A stretch of 64,000 nucleotides of DNA from Begonia masoniana (GCA_022432975.1 CM039511.1:47626902-47690901); one strand, 5' to 3'; shown: positions 23,680-36,775, counted from the stretch's first letter. The notes: a model not told the origin generated them from the letters alone. Translations and numbers: made by a program.

Positions 23680-25677
23680 TGTAATATCCGGTTTGTACGG
23701 ACCTTGATTATATTATTATTATATTATTAGTGGCATTTTTGGTAATATATCAAATCAGGGTCCGTTTCACAAAAAGAAAGCGTCATTACGATTCTAACGA
23801 ATAATAAGAATTTTAAGGAATTTACGGAAATTTTCGGAGATCAAACACTATATTCCGAGTAAATACGCTTTTCGTAATGTAAGAGACGTTCTCGTAAAAA
23901 TAGCAAACGAGGTCCAAATTGCGAACGGACGGTTTTAATAAATCCCAAATAGTAAGTTGGACTTGTCGGTGAAATAAGGAAATTTGGTGAACCCAAATCG
24001 TTGGACGATATAACGAAACGAAGGACGAAACTAATATATAAAACTTTAGAAGGGCAAAATGGTCATTTTAGGAAATCAATTTCATTATAAAGCAATTGCC
24101 TTAAACGATTTTCATTATCTGAAAATCGTTTTCCAGAGAACAAAGTTCTCTTTCTCCTCTGCGACTTCTCCTCTCGGCCGCCGGTGTGTTTCCTCCGTTC
24201 CGACTCCGTTCAAGCTCTGTTTCTCCTCCGTCCTTCACGTTTCTTCCTCTCTCACAACCCTCGGTATGTAGCTTCGGTCTCTGAGCATTTATTTTGAGTT
24301 TCGGTCCGATTAGGGTTAGGGTTTTCAGTTAGGGTTTTGATTAAAAATGTCGAATTAGGGCTCGTAATTAATAGGTTAGCCGTAATTAAGTATATGTTGA
24401 ACATATTGGACGTTATTGGACGAAAGAAAAGTCAATTTGCGAAAAAGTTATAAATTGGTAAAATGTCGAGTTTTTTAGAAAAAACTCGTAATTAGAGATT
24501 TCGGATTATAAAGCTTTAATTGACGTTCGCAATACTCTAAATAGCTAAGTGGAGAATTTAGGAGAATTCGTTAGTTAAGGATTTTTGTAATTTGGACGTT
24601 TATAAGTTAAATTGGGTTTAACGACAAATATCGTGTTTTACCTCAGACACGCGACTCCAGTGGACGAAGCTTGAGATCCAGCGCACTCAAGGTAAGTTCT
24701 CGTGACTTGCTTGACCGAAAGGTCTACACCATACTTCGTCGTCGTATCAAGGATCCTGAGGGTTCCTTGTTTTACGTTGTTTAGGTTGGGAGTTAGGTTA
24801 ATTGTTTATAGGTTATGTTATATTGTCTGCTGATATGAACTGTTTGTTTACTTTCTGCTGATATGAACTGTTCATGCATCACGGTTTTCGAAAGTCATGA
24901 AAAGGAATTTCTGCACGTGTTTTAAGAAAAGGAACGTATATCTGAAATGAAATCTGTAACGAAATCTGAATGAATAAACGTAATCTGTCTTGTATCTGGT
25001 CACGCGGGATGGGGCTCAGGCACGGCTGTGCGTTGTTGCAAGCGTGTACCCCCCCTCTCTAGGTGGAAAGGGTAGTCCGACCGCTGGATGGGCCCTCTCC
25101 GCTTAGTGGGTAGAGGTTTCGGTGACAATTCTGTCTGTCTGTGACGTAAAGAATCTGTAATCTGTAATTCTGTATCTGTAATCTGAATCTGAGCATGATT
25201 TCTGAATGGCATACGCACGCAATGCATCTGCATTTACGTAGCTTACTGAGATTTCAATATCTCATATGTGTCTGTATGGTGTAGGTGATCTGCTAGGTGA
25301 CGTAGATCCAGGTGAGGACGACGTTCCTCCCCTGATGTCGGAGGCAGGTTGATGGATGATGCTCGTGGGAGTGCGCTGAGTAGTCGAGGCGCGATATGAC
25401 CCGTGGGGATGTGTGTATGGACTTTGGGTTATTTGGGGGTGTTTTGATCTGATAATTGTATAGAATCTTAGGTTGTTTGGATCTGGATAGGGGTTAGATA
25501 ACGTTTGGTAATTGTTATTAGTAAAATGTTTTGTATAAACTTGTTGTGATAAACGTTATGAAATGTTTTGGTTAATGTTTAAGTTAAATGAAAATGTTTT
25601 GAAATTGTTGTTTGTAGGTTGTTACGGATAGCTCGGTTTTTTAGAGCTATCCACGCAGTTGGACTTCGCCAAGTTCC
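23680..25677 (+). repeat. Partial duplicate of the element 3 5' LTR
   Basis: Begins TGTAATATCCGG at the same base of element M integrase as the LTR at 29583 and stays near-identical to 29583-31575. It shares variants with the 5' LTR rather than the 3' LTR of element 3 (for example CTCTCGGCCGCCGGTGTG). Many single-base homopolymer differences suggest lower-quality contig-end sequence. Identity stops at about 25677, after GACTTCGCCAAGT. Confidence 0.87.
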
Positions 25678-25697
25678 GACAAAAAACTCTTGGTGTA

Positions 25698-26390
25698 ACA
25701 TGTAACGTCCCTCAATATGTACCCGTATTTTGCCGTACCCTTTTTTTTTGAACCATATATCTTTAATTAAACACGGGCGGAACCTAACCAAATCGAAACC
25801 AAATCGAAATCGGAATTAAATCTAACTTACAACATTTAAATCAATATAAAGCTCAATTACATAATCACCCTTATTTAAAACTATAATTACAGATTTAAAA
25901 ATACAAAGGGGAGGGCAGAAGTGGACATGCTGCTGAGAAAGGAGGCCGCTGCCCAGCGCTGCAAGCATGCAGCGACGGATCGCGTGCTGCCTTCATGCAT
26001 GCGTGATCGATCTCTTGCAGCAATGCAGAGATCGATTGCGCCCTATGCTATCAAGCAGCGATCGATCTCTGCAATTGCCGGCGGACTATCCGCTGCAGCT
26101 AGCAGCCAGCTTCCTTGCAGAGTCGATCGCTGCACTCTATGCAACGACCACCACGCGATCCCTTCTGTTTTCTCTTCTCTCTGTTTTCCTTGATTTTCAC
26201 AAGTGCTCTCTGGATTCCAGAGAGCAACCAACACATTCAACCTACCAATTCAAACCTACTCCTAACAAGTTATCAGTTATAACGTATTTTAAACTCAATC
26301 AACCCAGCACGGACTTTGCGAAAATCCAACTCATGGATAGCTCTAAAAATCGATCTTATCCGTATCCACCTACACTTTCCAAACATTTCT
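25698..26390 (-). repeat. Reverse LTR fragment at the contig end
   Basis: Starts TGTAACGTCCCTC, the reverse complement of an LTR end, then ACCCGTATTTTGCCGTACC, which mirrors the end of the element 3 LTR. It holds GATCGATC/GCAGCGA palindromes (about 25965-26135) and the hairpin GCTCTCTGG/CCAGAGAGC (26206-26226). Related to, but diverged from, the element 3 family. It ends in the N gap. Confidence 0.65.
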
Positions 26391-26490
26391 NNNNNNNNNN
26401 NNNNNNNNNNNNNNNNNNNNNNNNNNNNNNNNNNNNNNNNNNNNNNNNNNNNNNNNNNNNNNNNNNNNNNNNNNNNNNNNNNNNNNNNNN
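26391..26490. other. Assembly gap (100 N)
   Basis: Exactly 100 Ns, the usual placeholder for a gap of unknown size. Open frames that cross it are not real. Confidence 0.99.
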
Positions 26491-27140
26491 ACGCCAGTAC
26501 ATTTCAACCACCATTCGCTCATAAACACATTGTCCTTTTTTTTAATATAATTTTTCATTTATGTGCAGGAATCTTGACATAGACAGAAATAACATGACTA
26601 CTTATTTTTATAATGCTTAATTTTAGTATTATTGTAATGTGTAATTTCATTTCTTATAATCTATAATTTCATGATTTTATAACACTTTTCCGCTTTATGT
26701 AATTATTTAATTAAATAGTACAAGTATAGAAAAATCATAAAATTTTCTTTAATCTGTCCAGTATGTGATGAACATGTAGTAAAATTTTCAAGTAAATTAA
26801 CTATCATTTGGATATGTTTTTAAAAATTAATTTATGTAAAAGGAAGACTGAATGGGGGGTCCGGAGCCCGGAACGGAAGGAAAAAAATATCAAAACGATA
26901 TTCAATTATTTAAATTTTTAAAAACATGTTTACCACCTCATAGAAAGCTAATCTTTGAAAGTTTTGTTAGTTTCAATAATTGTAATTGGACGCCATCTCC
27001 AGTCCAAGTAATGAGAACGGGGGCCCATTCTCCCGAGCGCGCCCCTCGTTATATACAAAGGTTTAAGAAGGGGAGTAAGCTGGGGAGGACTAGCCTCTTT
27101 TCAGTCCACGTGCACTTCACAAGTGAACAGTGGACACCCA
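26491..27140. other. Unassigned AT-rich sequence at the start of the second contig
   Basis: No gene or element recognised. It contains GGGGTCCGGAGCCCGGA (26857-26873) and a TTATATAC TATA-like string near 27050. From about 27145 it becomes the element M LTR. Confidence 0.4.
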
Positions 27141-27144
27141 CCAC

Positions 27145-29053
27145 CGGATGACGTCGCCGGATGATTTACATTTACTCATCCGAAAAATCCAAAACAACTC
27201 TACTCCCATCATCCGATTACTCATTTTACTCACATCATCCGATCACAAAACGACAAGGTTTAGACTACTCCAGCCGATGACGTCAGCCGGATGATTTACT
27301 CATCCGATCAAAACAACACTACTCACATCATCCGATTACTCATCTTTACTCACATCATCTGATCACAAAACGACAAGGTTTAACTACTCCTGCTCTGTCT
27401 TTGACATGAACTCAATCTGAGTATACATAGCGGAAGACTCATTAAAACATACCATCACATATATATAAATCCTCAAATCATTCTCGAACTTAGAAGCTAA
27501 AACAGGTAACTGACACTCTTAAGTGAAATCCCATCCTACTTAGAAATTGTATCAGTCATATACTAATATCTAATGACATGAGAAAACTCATCCTACTTTA
27601 ACCTCAGTTTTCATAATTCTTACTGACATCACATGGGCAGTATCCACGGGTCATAATCGCCTTTTCCAGACACGCACTGTCACCCTGAGCACCATCCAGC
27701 AACCAGCCTTAGACTTCCTCATTGAACTTGGAATCCTCATCTGTTAATTCTTCACCTACATCATAAGGTTTACACTATAAGTCTAATGCTTAGTAAGGAA
27801 TGCAATGCTAACACATATGCATGAATACACAGTTTAAAGAAGCGCATGCTCATGAATCTTTTTTTGTTCTTGTTCATATTCATGTTCATATTTATCATTC
27901 ATATTCATCATTCATATTCATCATTCATATTCATCATTTACATTGTATGGATTAAGAGAGGATTTGTGCCGGTAAAGGGGGTTCGACAGTGAAAGTGTAC
28001 ATAGTCCCTCGCGGGTCGTATTCTTGGTCCCTCTTTTAGACAGTGACATACGCCAAACCGCCCCCAACCCTCTCATAATCCATGTTGCATAGGTTTCATG
28101 TACGTATCTTGTTCATGAAAGGAAACATGCACTTAAAACACTTTCATATGCTTGAGAAACATTCGTGATGCATGAATAGGGATACTCTTAGTTCATCATT
28201 CTACTGAACAGGTATACATCTAACAAGGATCATTCTTACAGTTCAAGTATCGTAACTAATAGACAAAAGCTTAGATAATCTTTAAACATCGAAAGTCAGC
28301 TTCTAACTAGTATCCTTGTGATGTAGAGCCCTAATGGCTGGGTATCCTACACATTCACTTACCTGGTTTCCTTAGCAAATAGAGCACCTCTCTGCAATCT
28401 TCTTCACCTAGAACATTCAACATTGTAAAGTTAAGACAACATTCTAAAAGTTCTAATCAAGAGTCACCCTAGAATCTAACGTATATATGCATAAGTCCTT
28501 TAGCCGAGCACTCTGTGTGCGTAGTCTAAATTTCCAGTATCAAAATAGCCAGATTTGGTCTAGAACTATTCCCAATCAGTTATAATAAAGTCCAAAATCG
28601 AATCGGAGATGCCTTTATTAAACTCGGGTTATAACGTTACTACCATTTTTCTGTCATTGAGAAATCCGAAATTCCAGCTCCAACAGAAAACAGAGCTCAA
28701 TGTAAACAACCAGTAACTACATTGCCAAAGTCTTACCAAGAGTGTGGATTGTCGAGGTGGAGGCTGAAGAATCAGTCGCCGATGAGAGAGTCGCTGGCAG
28801 AGGAAGACAGCTCGGGGAATGAGAGAACGCAGAAGGAAATGTCGGCTACAGTGAGATTTTGGTGAGGTTTAAGAGTTTCCACTTTCTATTTATATTAATC
28901 CAATCATCCTTAATTACAATTTTGCCACCTAACCTAGATTTTCAACACAAGCAATTAATTAAGTCTTGGCATAAATTCCAAACCGAAAAGGTCAAAATAA
29001 ACATGATCGTTAAAACAGTTAAAATCACCTGGTCAAACTTGTCGGGTGTTACA
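27145..29053 (-). repeat. 3' LTR of element M, second (contig 2) copy, partial
   Basis: Near-identical to about 21150-23149 and ends in the same GTCGGGTGTTACA. It carries the long stem TGGATTAAGAGAGGATT (27948-27964) with AACCCTCTCATAATCCA (28066-28082). Its left end is degraded near the gap, so it lacks the terminal 0.7 kb found at 20437. Confidence 0.86.
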
Positions 29054-29582
29054 TCCATCCCTCTTTAAACAAAATTTTCGTCCTCAAAAATTGCTCAAAC
29101 AAGAGCACTGGATACCTTTCCAGCATGTCCTGCTGCTGCTCCAAGTGGCCTCTTCAATGCCGTGATTCGTCCACAAAACTTTTACAAGAGGAATTTCTTT
29201 ATTCCGTAGAGTCTTAACTGCAGCTTCCAATATTCGGACAGGTTTCTCATCATACGTTAGTGTCGGCTCGATATTGATTTCAGTTGGTTCAACAACATGT
29301 GTCGGATCACGTATACATTTTCTTAACATTGACACATGAAAGAAATTATGAACCTTATCCAATGTTGAAGGTAATTGTAATCTATAAGCTGTACTGCCAA
29401 TTCTGGCCAGGACAGGGAATGGTCCAATGAACCGTGGATTAAGCATTTCCTTCTTGCCAAATCTTAAAACTCCCTTAAACGGTGAAATTCTTAGGAACAC
29501 TTCATCTCGAACGGAAAACTCAAGATCTCTTCTTCTTTGGTCTGCATGACTCTTCTAACGACTTTGAGCAGTAATCATCCTC
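29054..29582 (-). pseudogene. Integrase C-terminal and chromodomain-like tail of element M
   Basis: This is the true continuation of the integrase segment at 39383-40937, which element 3 separates from it. The 138-residue readable part has LNPRFIGPFPVLARIG and HVSMLRKC blocks and a tail with VKVLWTNHGIEEATW. A stop (TAG) replaces a codon in the QSR-KS segment upstream of it. A frameshift near the end shortens the tail. Confidence 0.87.
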
Positions 29583-29937
29583 TGTAATATCCGGTTTGTA
29601 CGGACCTTTGATTATATTATTATTATATTATTAGTGGCATTTTTGGTAAATATATCAAATCAGGTCCGTTTCACAAAAAGAAAGCGTCATTACGATTCTA
29701 ACGAATAATAAGAATTTTAAGGAATTTACGGAAATTTTCGGAGATCAAACACTATATTCCGAGTAAATACGCTTTTCGTAATGTAAGAGACGTTCTCGTA
29801 AAAATAGCAAACGAGGTCCAAATTGCGAACGGACGGTTTTAATAAATCCCAAATAGTAAGTTGGACTTGTCGGTGAAATAAGGAAATTTGGTGAACCCAA
29901 ATCGTTGGACGATTAACGAAACGAAGGACGAAACTAA

Positions 29938-29946
29938 TATATAAAA
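29938..29946 (+). promoter_or_regulatory. TATA box of the element 3 LTR promoter
   Basis: TATATAAAA in the 5' LTR; the same box is at 37171-37179 in the 3' LTR. It lies about 100 bp upstream of the pyrimidine-rich segment taken as the start of the transcript. Confidence 0.65.
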
Positions 29947-31682
29947 CTTTAGAAGGGCAAAATGGTCATTTTAGGAAATCAATTTCATTATAAAGCAATT
30001 GCCTTAAACGATTTTCATTATCTGAAAATCGTTTTCCAGAGAACAAAGTTCTCTTTCTCCTCTGCGACTTCTCCTCTCGGCCGCCGGTGTGTTTCCTCCG
30101 TTCCGACTCCGTTCAAGCTCTGTTTCTCCTCCGTCCTTCACGTTTTCTTCCTCTCTCACAACCCTCGGTATGTAGCTTCGGTCTCTGAGCATTTATTTTG
30201 AGTTTCGGTCCGATTAGGGTTAGGGTTTTCAGTTAGGGTTTTGATAAAAATGTCGAATTAGGGCTCGTAATTAATAGGTTAGCCGTAATTAAGTATATGT
30301 TGACATATTGGACGTTATTGGACGAAGAAAAGTCATTTGCGAAAAAGTTATAAATTGGTAAAATGTCGAGTTTTTAGAAAAAACTCGTAATTAGAGATTT
30401 CGGATTATAAAGCTTTAATTGACGTTCGCAATACTCTAAATAGCTAAGTGGAGAATTTAGGAGAATTCGTTAGTTAAGGATTTTTGTAATTTGGACGTTT
30501 ATAAGTTAAATTGGGTTTAACGACAAATATCGTGTTTTACCTCAGACACGCGACTCCAGTGGACGAAGCTTGAGATCCAGCGCACTCAAGGTAAGTTCTC
30601 GTGACTTGCTTGACCGAAAGGTCTACACCATACTTCGTCGTCGTATCAAGGATCCTTGAGGGTTCCTTGTTTTACGTTGTTTAGGTTGGGTAGTTAGGTT
30701 AATTGTTTATAGGTTATGTTATATTGTCTGCTGATATGAACTGTTTGTTTACTTTCTGCTGATATGAACTGTTCATGCATCACGGTTTTCGAAAGTCATG
30801 AAAAGGAATTTCTGCACGTGTTTTTAAGAAAAGGAACGTATATCTGAAATGAAATCTGTAACGAAATCTGAATGAATAAACGTAATCTGTCTGTTTCTGG
30901 TCACGCGGGATGGGGCTCAGGCACGGCTGTGCGTGTTGCAAGCGTGTACCCCCCCTCTCTAGGTGGAAAGGGTAGTCCGACCGCTGGATGGGCCCTCTCC
31001 GCTTAGTGGGTAGAGGTTTCGGTGACAATTCTGTCTGTCTGTGACGTAAAGAATCTGTAATCTGTAATTCTGTATCTGTAATCTGAATCTGAGCATGATT
31101 TCTGAATGGCATACGCACGCATGCATCTGCATTTACGTAGCTTACTGAGATTTCAATATCTCATATGTGTCTGTATGGTGTAGGTGATCTGCTAGGTGAC
31201 GTAGATCCAGGTGAGGACGACGTTCCTCCTCCTGATGTCGGAGGCAGTTGATGGATGATGCTCGTGGGAGTGCGCTGAGTAGTCGAGGCGCGATATGACC
31301 CGTGGGGATGTGTGTATGGACTTTGGGGTTATTTTGGGGTGTTTTGATCTGATAATTGTATAGAATATTTAGGTTGTTTGGATCTGGATAGGGGTTAGAT
31401 AACGTTTTGGTAATTGTATGTAAAATGTTTTTGTATAAACTGTTTTGATAAACGTTATGAAATGTTTTGGTTTAAATGTTTAAGTTAAATGAAAATGTTT
31501 TGAAATGTTGTTTGTAGGTTGTTACGGATAGCTCGGTTTTTAGAGCTATCCACGCAGTTGGACTTCGCCAAGTCCGCCGCCATACTATCGAGTTTAGAAC
31601 ACGTTTATGAGGGATTGAATTCGTGAATTGATTGTGAATAGTGATGAGTAAAATGAATGGGATGTTAAAATGTGTATATTTG

Positions 31683-31900
31683 CTCTCTGGAATTGGATTC
31701 CAGAGAGGTGTTGTGTGAATATTTGCTCTCTGGAAACCGGATTCCAGAGAGCGAAGTCGCTGCTGTGTGCAGCGAAGTCGCTGCACACATTGCAGCGACC
31801 AGCGCCTGGTCGCTGCTGTGTGCAGCGACTGGTCGCTGCACACAATGCAGCGACCAGCGCCTGGTCACTGCATAGGGCAGCGACCGTGCGCTGCCCCATT
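31683..31900. repeat. Hairpin cluster in the element 3 LTR
   Basis: Inverted repeats in series: CTCTCTGGAAT/ATTCCAGAGAG (31683-31693, 31697-31707); GCTCTCTGGAA/TTCCAGAGAGC (31725-31735, 31742-31752); GCAGCGACCAG/CTGGTCGCTGC (31792-31802, 31806-31816); and a further GCAGCGACCAG/CTGGTCACTGC pair near 31847-31871. The same cluster is in the 3' LTR at about 38920-39135. Confidence 0.92.
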
Positions 31901-32149
31901 CACGAGGGCAGAATTCCGATTCTTCCCTCCCTTCTTTTGATTGTTTTAATTGTTTAATAATTAAATGTTTTAAGCTTTATTTAATTATTAAACGTTTTGT
32001 TTTAAATGTTTTAGAGGTCCGATTTCAATTCCGTTTTAAATCCTTATTGAGTTTCCGCTTAAGTATAAGTTTAATGTATAAAAAAAAATAATAATAATAA
32101 TAATAATAATACGGGAAATACGGGTACGGAACTAGGGGTGTTACATTTA

Positions 32150-32161
32150 TGGTATCAGAGC
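32150..32161 (+). other. Primer-binding site of element 3
   Basis: Exact TGGTATCAGAGC four bases after the LTR end, for initiator tRNA-Met priming. Confidence 0.95.
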
Positions 32162-32308
32162 CCCCGGGTTTTAAAATCGATTCTGTAGACTGCTCGACTG
32201 CACAGCCACTACGCGGACATCCTTCATCAACTGTAAGTCTGTTTATAGCTTTATTTGATTTGTTTCTTAGAGATTACTTGTTTTAAATTTTATAGGATTT
32301 TTATAAAT

Positions 32309-35300
32309 ATGGTTCGAGGAAGGGATCCTAGAGACGACGCGATGGATCGTCTTACGGAGTTATTAGACCGCCAGTCCCAGCATATGGACCGGCAAGCGCA
32401 GCAAATTACGGACCTAGTAAATCGAAAGCAACAGCGAGAGAATCAGAGGGCTCAGGAGCTGGTAGTCCCCAGTAATCTGGGCATGCAGAGGTTTCAAGGC
32501 CTACGGCCTCCAGTATTCGAAGGCCAGTCATCGGATCCGACGCGTGCCGAGGAATGGATCCGGGTGATGGAGGACATGTTGGCTTATGCCGAGGTTGGGA
32601 ACGGGAGCAAGGTGGCGTATGCTACCTTTCACTTAGCGATGGATGCCCGTTTCTGGTGGGATTCCATCAAGGCAACGACGGACGTATCAGTTATGACTTG
32701 GGATCGATTCTAGTTCTTATTCTTCGACAAGTATTTCAGCCGCACAGTGAGAGTGGCCAAAAGGAACGAGTTTACGCAGTTGAAGCAGACTGGTTCAGTT
32801 GCGGAGTATATTCGGAGGTTTGAGGCATTGTCCAGGTTTGCACCTCGTCTTGTCAGCGATAACGAGGAGAAGGTGCACCAGTTTATGGAGGGACTGAATC
32901 CGGAGATACGGATGCATGTTGTGGTCTCAGGTATTATCGACGTACCCTTTTCTGACATCACAGCTAGAGCTCTGGACATTGAGGCTGCCAGGGCCACTTG
33001 TGTTAGACCGAGGGAGCCAGCGAAGGGCTTCTTCCGAGAGATCTGTCCTCAGTCTCGGAATCAGGGATGGCAACCTAGAGCACAGCCACCTCAGCCACAG
33101 CCTAGGGGTGTGAAGAGACCTCTTGAGGGAGGTAACGATAGAGGCAAGGGAAAGCAAGTACAGGGGGCTCCTCCGATGCCATGGTGCCCCAGGTGCCAGA
33201 AGGAGCATGGTGGCGAGTGCCGAGTTGGCACGAACAAGTGTTATAGATGTGGAGATATTGGCCACTTCGTCAGAGATTGTCCGCTGCAGGGCCGTGATCA
33301 GTTTGGCGGAGATCAGAGGCGAGTTACGCCGAGGATCTTCGCACTTATTGAGCCTGGAGATGTTGACAACGAGGATCAGCCAGCCGTGATAGCAGGTACT
33401 ATACTGGTTACTGGTGTTCCTGTATTCTCTTTACTAGACACGGGGGCTACACATTCTTTTATTTCCACCACTTGTGTGTCGAGATTGAGACTTGCGCCTG
33501 AGATAGCAGAATGCGAGTATAGCGTGATGCTACCTTCAGGAGAGCGTATGCAGTCAGGTCGTATTGTCCAGGGCAATATTATCTCGGTTGGGGATCGCAC
33601 CCTTTATGCTCGCCTTATTGTTATGGGCATCGAGCACTATGATCTTATCTTGGGGATGGACTGGCTTGCGCAGCACTACGCCACCATCGACTGTCGATCC
33701 GGGATTGTCACCTTTCGACCTCCGGGTAAAGCTGAGTTTTCTTATCAGGCGATGAGCAGATTGAGTAGCTCGCCTATTTCTTATTCCATGGGGGTCAACG
33801 AGCAGATCAAAGGTGCGTGCTCTATTTATTTGGCCTCTGTCTTTGATTGTCAGTTGCTCAGCGGATTGAAGCCGAGCGATATTCCTATTGTCAGAGAGTT
33901 TTCTGGCATCTTTCTTGATGATCTTCCCGGATTACCACCGGACCGGGAGATTGAGTTCACTATTGACGTCTATCCTAACTCTGCACCGAGGTTTAAGAAC
34001 CCTTATCGATTGGCACCGGCCGAGTTGAAGGAGTTGAGGACTCAGCTCGACGAATTGTTAGAGAAGGGTTTCATCCGACCTAGCGTATCACCCTGGGGTG
34101 CGCCTGTTCTGTTTGTTAAAAAGAAAGACGGGACCCTCAGGATGTGTATCGACTACAGGGAGCTGAATAAGCTCACAGTGAAGAATAAGTATCCACTGCC
34201 CAGGATTGACGACTTATTTGATCAGCTACAGGGTGCCCGAGTATTTTCCAGGATTGATCTACGCTCGGGTTACAATCAGCTGAAGGTCCGGATGGATGAT
34301 ATACCGAAGACGGCCTTCCGAACGAGGTATGGGCATTATGAGTTCCTTGTCATGTCTTTTGGACTCACTAATGCTCCTGCAGCGTTTATGGACTTGATGA
34401 ACCGTGTCTTCAGAGAGTATCTGGATAAGTTCGTTGTGGTGTTTATCGACGACATCTTGGTTTACTCTAAGACGAAGGAAGAGCACGAGGACCATCTGAG
34501 GATAGTTCTGAGCACGTTATGTCAGCATCATATATATCTGAAGTTTTCTAAGTGCGAGTTCTGGCTTGACAGAGTGAGTTTTCTGGGCCATATTATATCA
34601 CAGGACGGAGTTTCTGTGGATCCGAGCAAGATTCAGGTGGTCAGAGATTGGCCACAGCCGAAGAACGTACGTGAGGTGCGTGGATTTCTCGGATTGGCCG
34701 GTTATTATCGGAAGTTTATAGAGGGATTCTCGAAGATCGCACTTCCTCTGACACGATTGACTCGAAAGAACGAGAAGTTTGTATGGTCGTCTGCTTGTGA
34801 TGACAGCTTTATGGAGTTAAAGCAGAGATTGACCACTGCCCCAGTACTGGCGCTACCTGATGAAGGTGTCAGATACAGTGTTTATTGTGATGCATCAGGA
34901 GTGGGACTCGGTTGTGTATTGATGCAGGAGGGTAGAGTTATTTCTTATGCTTCTCGGCAGTTGAAGCCGTACGAGCAGAATTACCCCACGCACGACCTCG
35001 AGTTAGCAGCTGTGGTCTTCGCACTGAAGATTTGGGGGCATTATTTATATGGGCAGCAGTGCGAGATATTTTCCGACCACAAGAGCTTGAAGTACTTATT
35101 TACGCAGAAAGAGCTGAATATGCGACAGAGGCGATGGCTTGAGTTCGTCAATGATTACGATTTTGATATCAAGTACCACCCAGGAAAGGCGAACAAGGTA
35201 GCCAATGCATTGAGTAGAGTGCCTTCTGTGAGTCAGCCATCATTAGCAGCAATGTCAGTTACGCTGCGGTCTGAGATTGAGAGATTCGACATGGAGATAA

Positions 35301-36775
35301 TGGCAGAGTTGTCCTATATGCTTGCCAACATTTCTCTCAGGCCAACCATTCTGGATCGTATACGCGAGGCTCAGCAGAGTGATTCGGAGTGTATGGAGCT
35401 TCTATCTAGTATGACGTTGGGAGACTCGTCAGATTTCCATTTATCGGAGGATGGTATTCTGAAGTTCAGGCATAGGTGGTACGTGCCTAGCGACGAGGAT
35501 CTGAAGAAGGAGATATTGGCCGAGGCACATTCTTCGGCATATTCTGTGCACCCGGGGAGTACCAAGATGTACCGGGATTTGAAACAGCATTTCTGGTGGC
35601 CGAACATGAAGAGGGAGGTTGCCAAGTACGTTGAGACCTGCCTAGTATGTCAGCAGGTAAAGGCTGAGCACCAGAGACCCGCTGGAACACTGTTACCACT
35701 GCCGATTCCGGAGTGGAAGTGGGAGCAGATCTCCATGGATTTCATTGTGGGGCTCCCGAGGACTACGCGAGGCCATGACGGCATTTGGGTTATTGTGGAC
35801 CGATTGACAAAGTCGGCTCACTTTTTGCCTGTGAAGATGACATCGTCTATGGATCAGCTCGCCGAGCTCTATGTACAGGAGATTGTCAGATTGCACGGCG
35901 TGCCAGTTTCTATTGTCTCCGACAGAGATCCGAGATTCACGTCAAAGTTCTGGAAGAGCTTACACAAAGCGATGGGGACTCAGCTTAATTTCAGCACAGC
36001 GTTCCATCCTCAGACTGATGGTCAGACAGAGAGGACGAATCAGATTTTGGAGGATATGCTCAGAGCGTGTGTGCTTGAGTTTCAAGGATCGTGGAGCAGG
36101 TATTTGCCACTGATCGAGTTCTCGTACAACAACAGCTTCCAGGCTACTATCGGTATGGCTCCGTATGAAGCCTTATATGGTCGAAAGTGCAGATCTCCGC
36201 TGTATTGGGACGAGGTTGGCGAGGCCAGCGTCGTTGGACCTGAGATTCTGCAGCAAACGGCAGAGAAGATTGCCATTATTCGACAGCGCATCGAGGTAGC
36301 TCAGAGCAGACAGAAGAGCTATGCTGACACCAGACGGAGAGAGCTAGAGTTCGAGGAAGGTGACGAGGTTTACCTTAAAGTTTCTCCGTTCAAAGGCGTT
36401 GCGAGATTTGGAAGGAGGGGTAAGTTAAACCCTCGATATGTGGGACCCTTTCCTATTCTGAAGAGGATCGGGAAGTTGGCGTACAGATTGCAGCTTCCGG
36501 CTTCTATGGAGGGTATCCACGACGTATTTCACGTATCTATGCTTCGGAAGTGCTTGCGCGATCCGTCGCATATCGTAGAGACTACAGAGATCGAGGTGCA
36601 GCCTACCTTGAGCTATGAGGTGAGGCCAGTACGTATTTTGGAGCATTCCATCAAGGTTCTATGCAACAAAGAAATTCCGCTAGTCAAAGTTCTATGGCGG
36701 AATCACGAGGTGGAAGAGGCTACCTGGGAGCGACAGCAGGATATGATGACTAAGTATCCTGATCTGTTTGTGTAA
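32309..36775 (+). CDS. Gag-pol polyprotein of element 3, one in-frame stop
   Basis: One frame of 1489 codons from ATG 32309 ([15 protein letters not shown]) to TAA 36773-36775, broken only by TAG at 32711-32713 (codon 135, in gag). Domains by codon: gag about 1-300; CCHC knuckle [14 protein letters not shown] 311-324, preceded by a C..C..H..C-like [12 protein letters not shown]; protease DTGATHSF at 377; RT with FIDDIL (catalytic Asp pair 714-715); RNase H VYCDASG (Asp 861); integrase zinc region H1074...CLVCQQ; integrase core D1144, D1205, E1241 with the expected 35-residue D-E spacing; chromodomain-like tail about 1440-1488 ([16 protein letters not shown]). All catalytic residues are present. 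Encodes the virus-like particle, replication and integration enzymes. The stop lies well before the gag-pol boundary, so it looks like a point mutation rather than programmed readthrough. Translation from downstream ATG 32747 could still give a 1342-residue product. Confidence 0.93.

Larger units (their letters stand above)
29583..32145 (+). repeat. 5' LTR of element 3 (2563 bp)
   Basis: TGTAATATCCGG...GGGGTGTTACA. Leader module: TATA box 29938, first donor GTATGT at 30168, acceptor TTTTACCTCAG ending 30545, 45-nt micro-exon 30546-30590, donor GTAAGT at 30591, CATGCATCACG near 30774, acceptor TGGTGTAG/GTGATC ending 31183. Hairpin clusters, then an ATT/AAT microsatellite (about 32086-32112), lie near its end. 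Confidence 0.95.

Noticed and set aside
25967..26524. Open frames running across the N run (185, 88 and 62 residues)
   Set aside because: They exist only because Ns translate as X; no domain is visible on either side of the gap.
32711..32713. Programmed readthrough of the gag TAG codon
   Set aside because: The stop lies at codon 135, far from the gag-pol boundary, and the related gag sequences in this window have no stop at the same place, so a point mutation is more likely.
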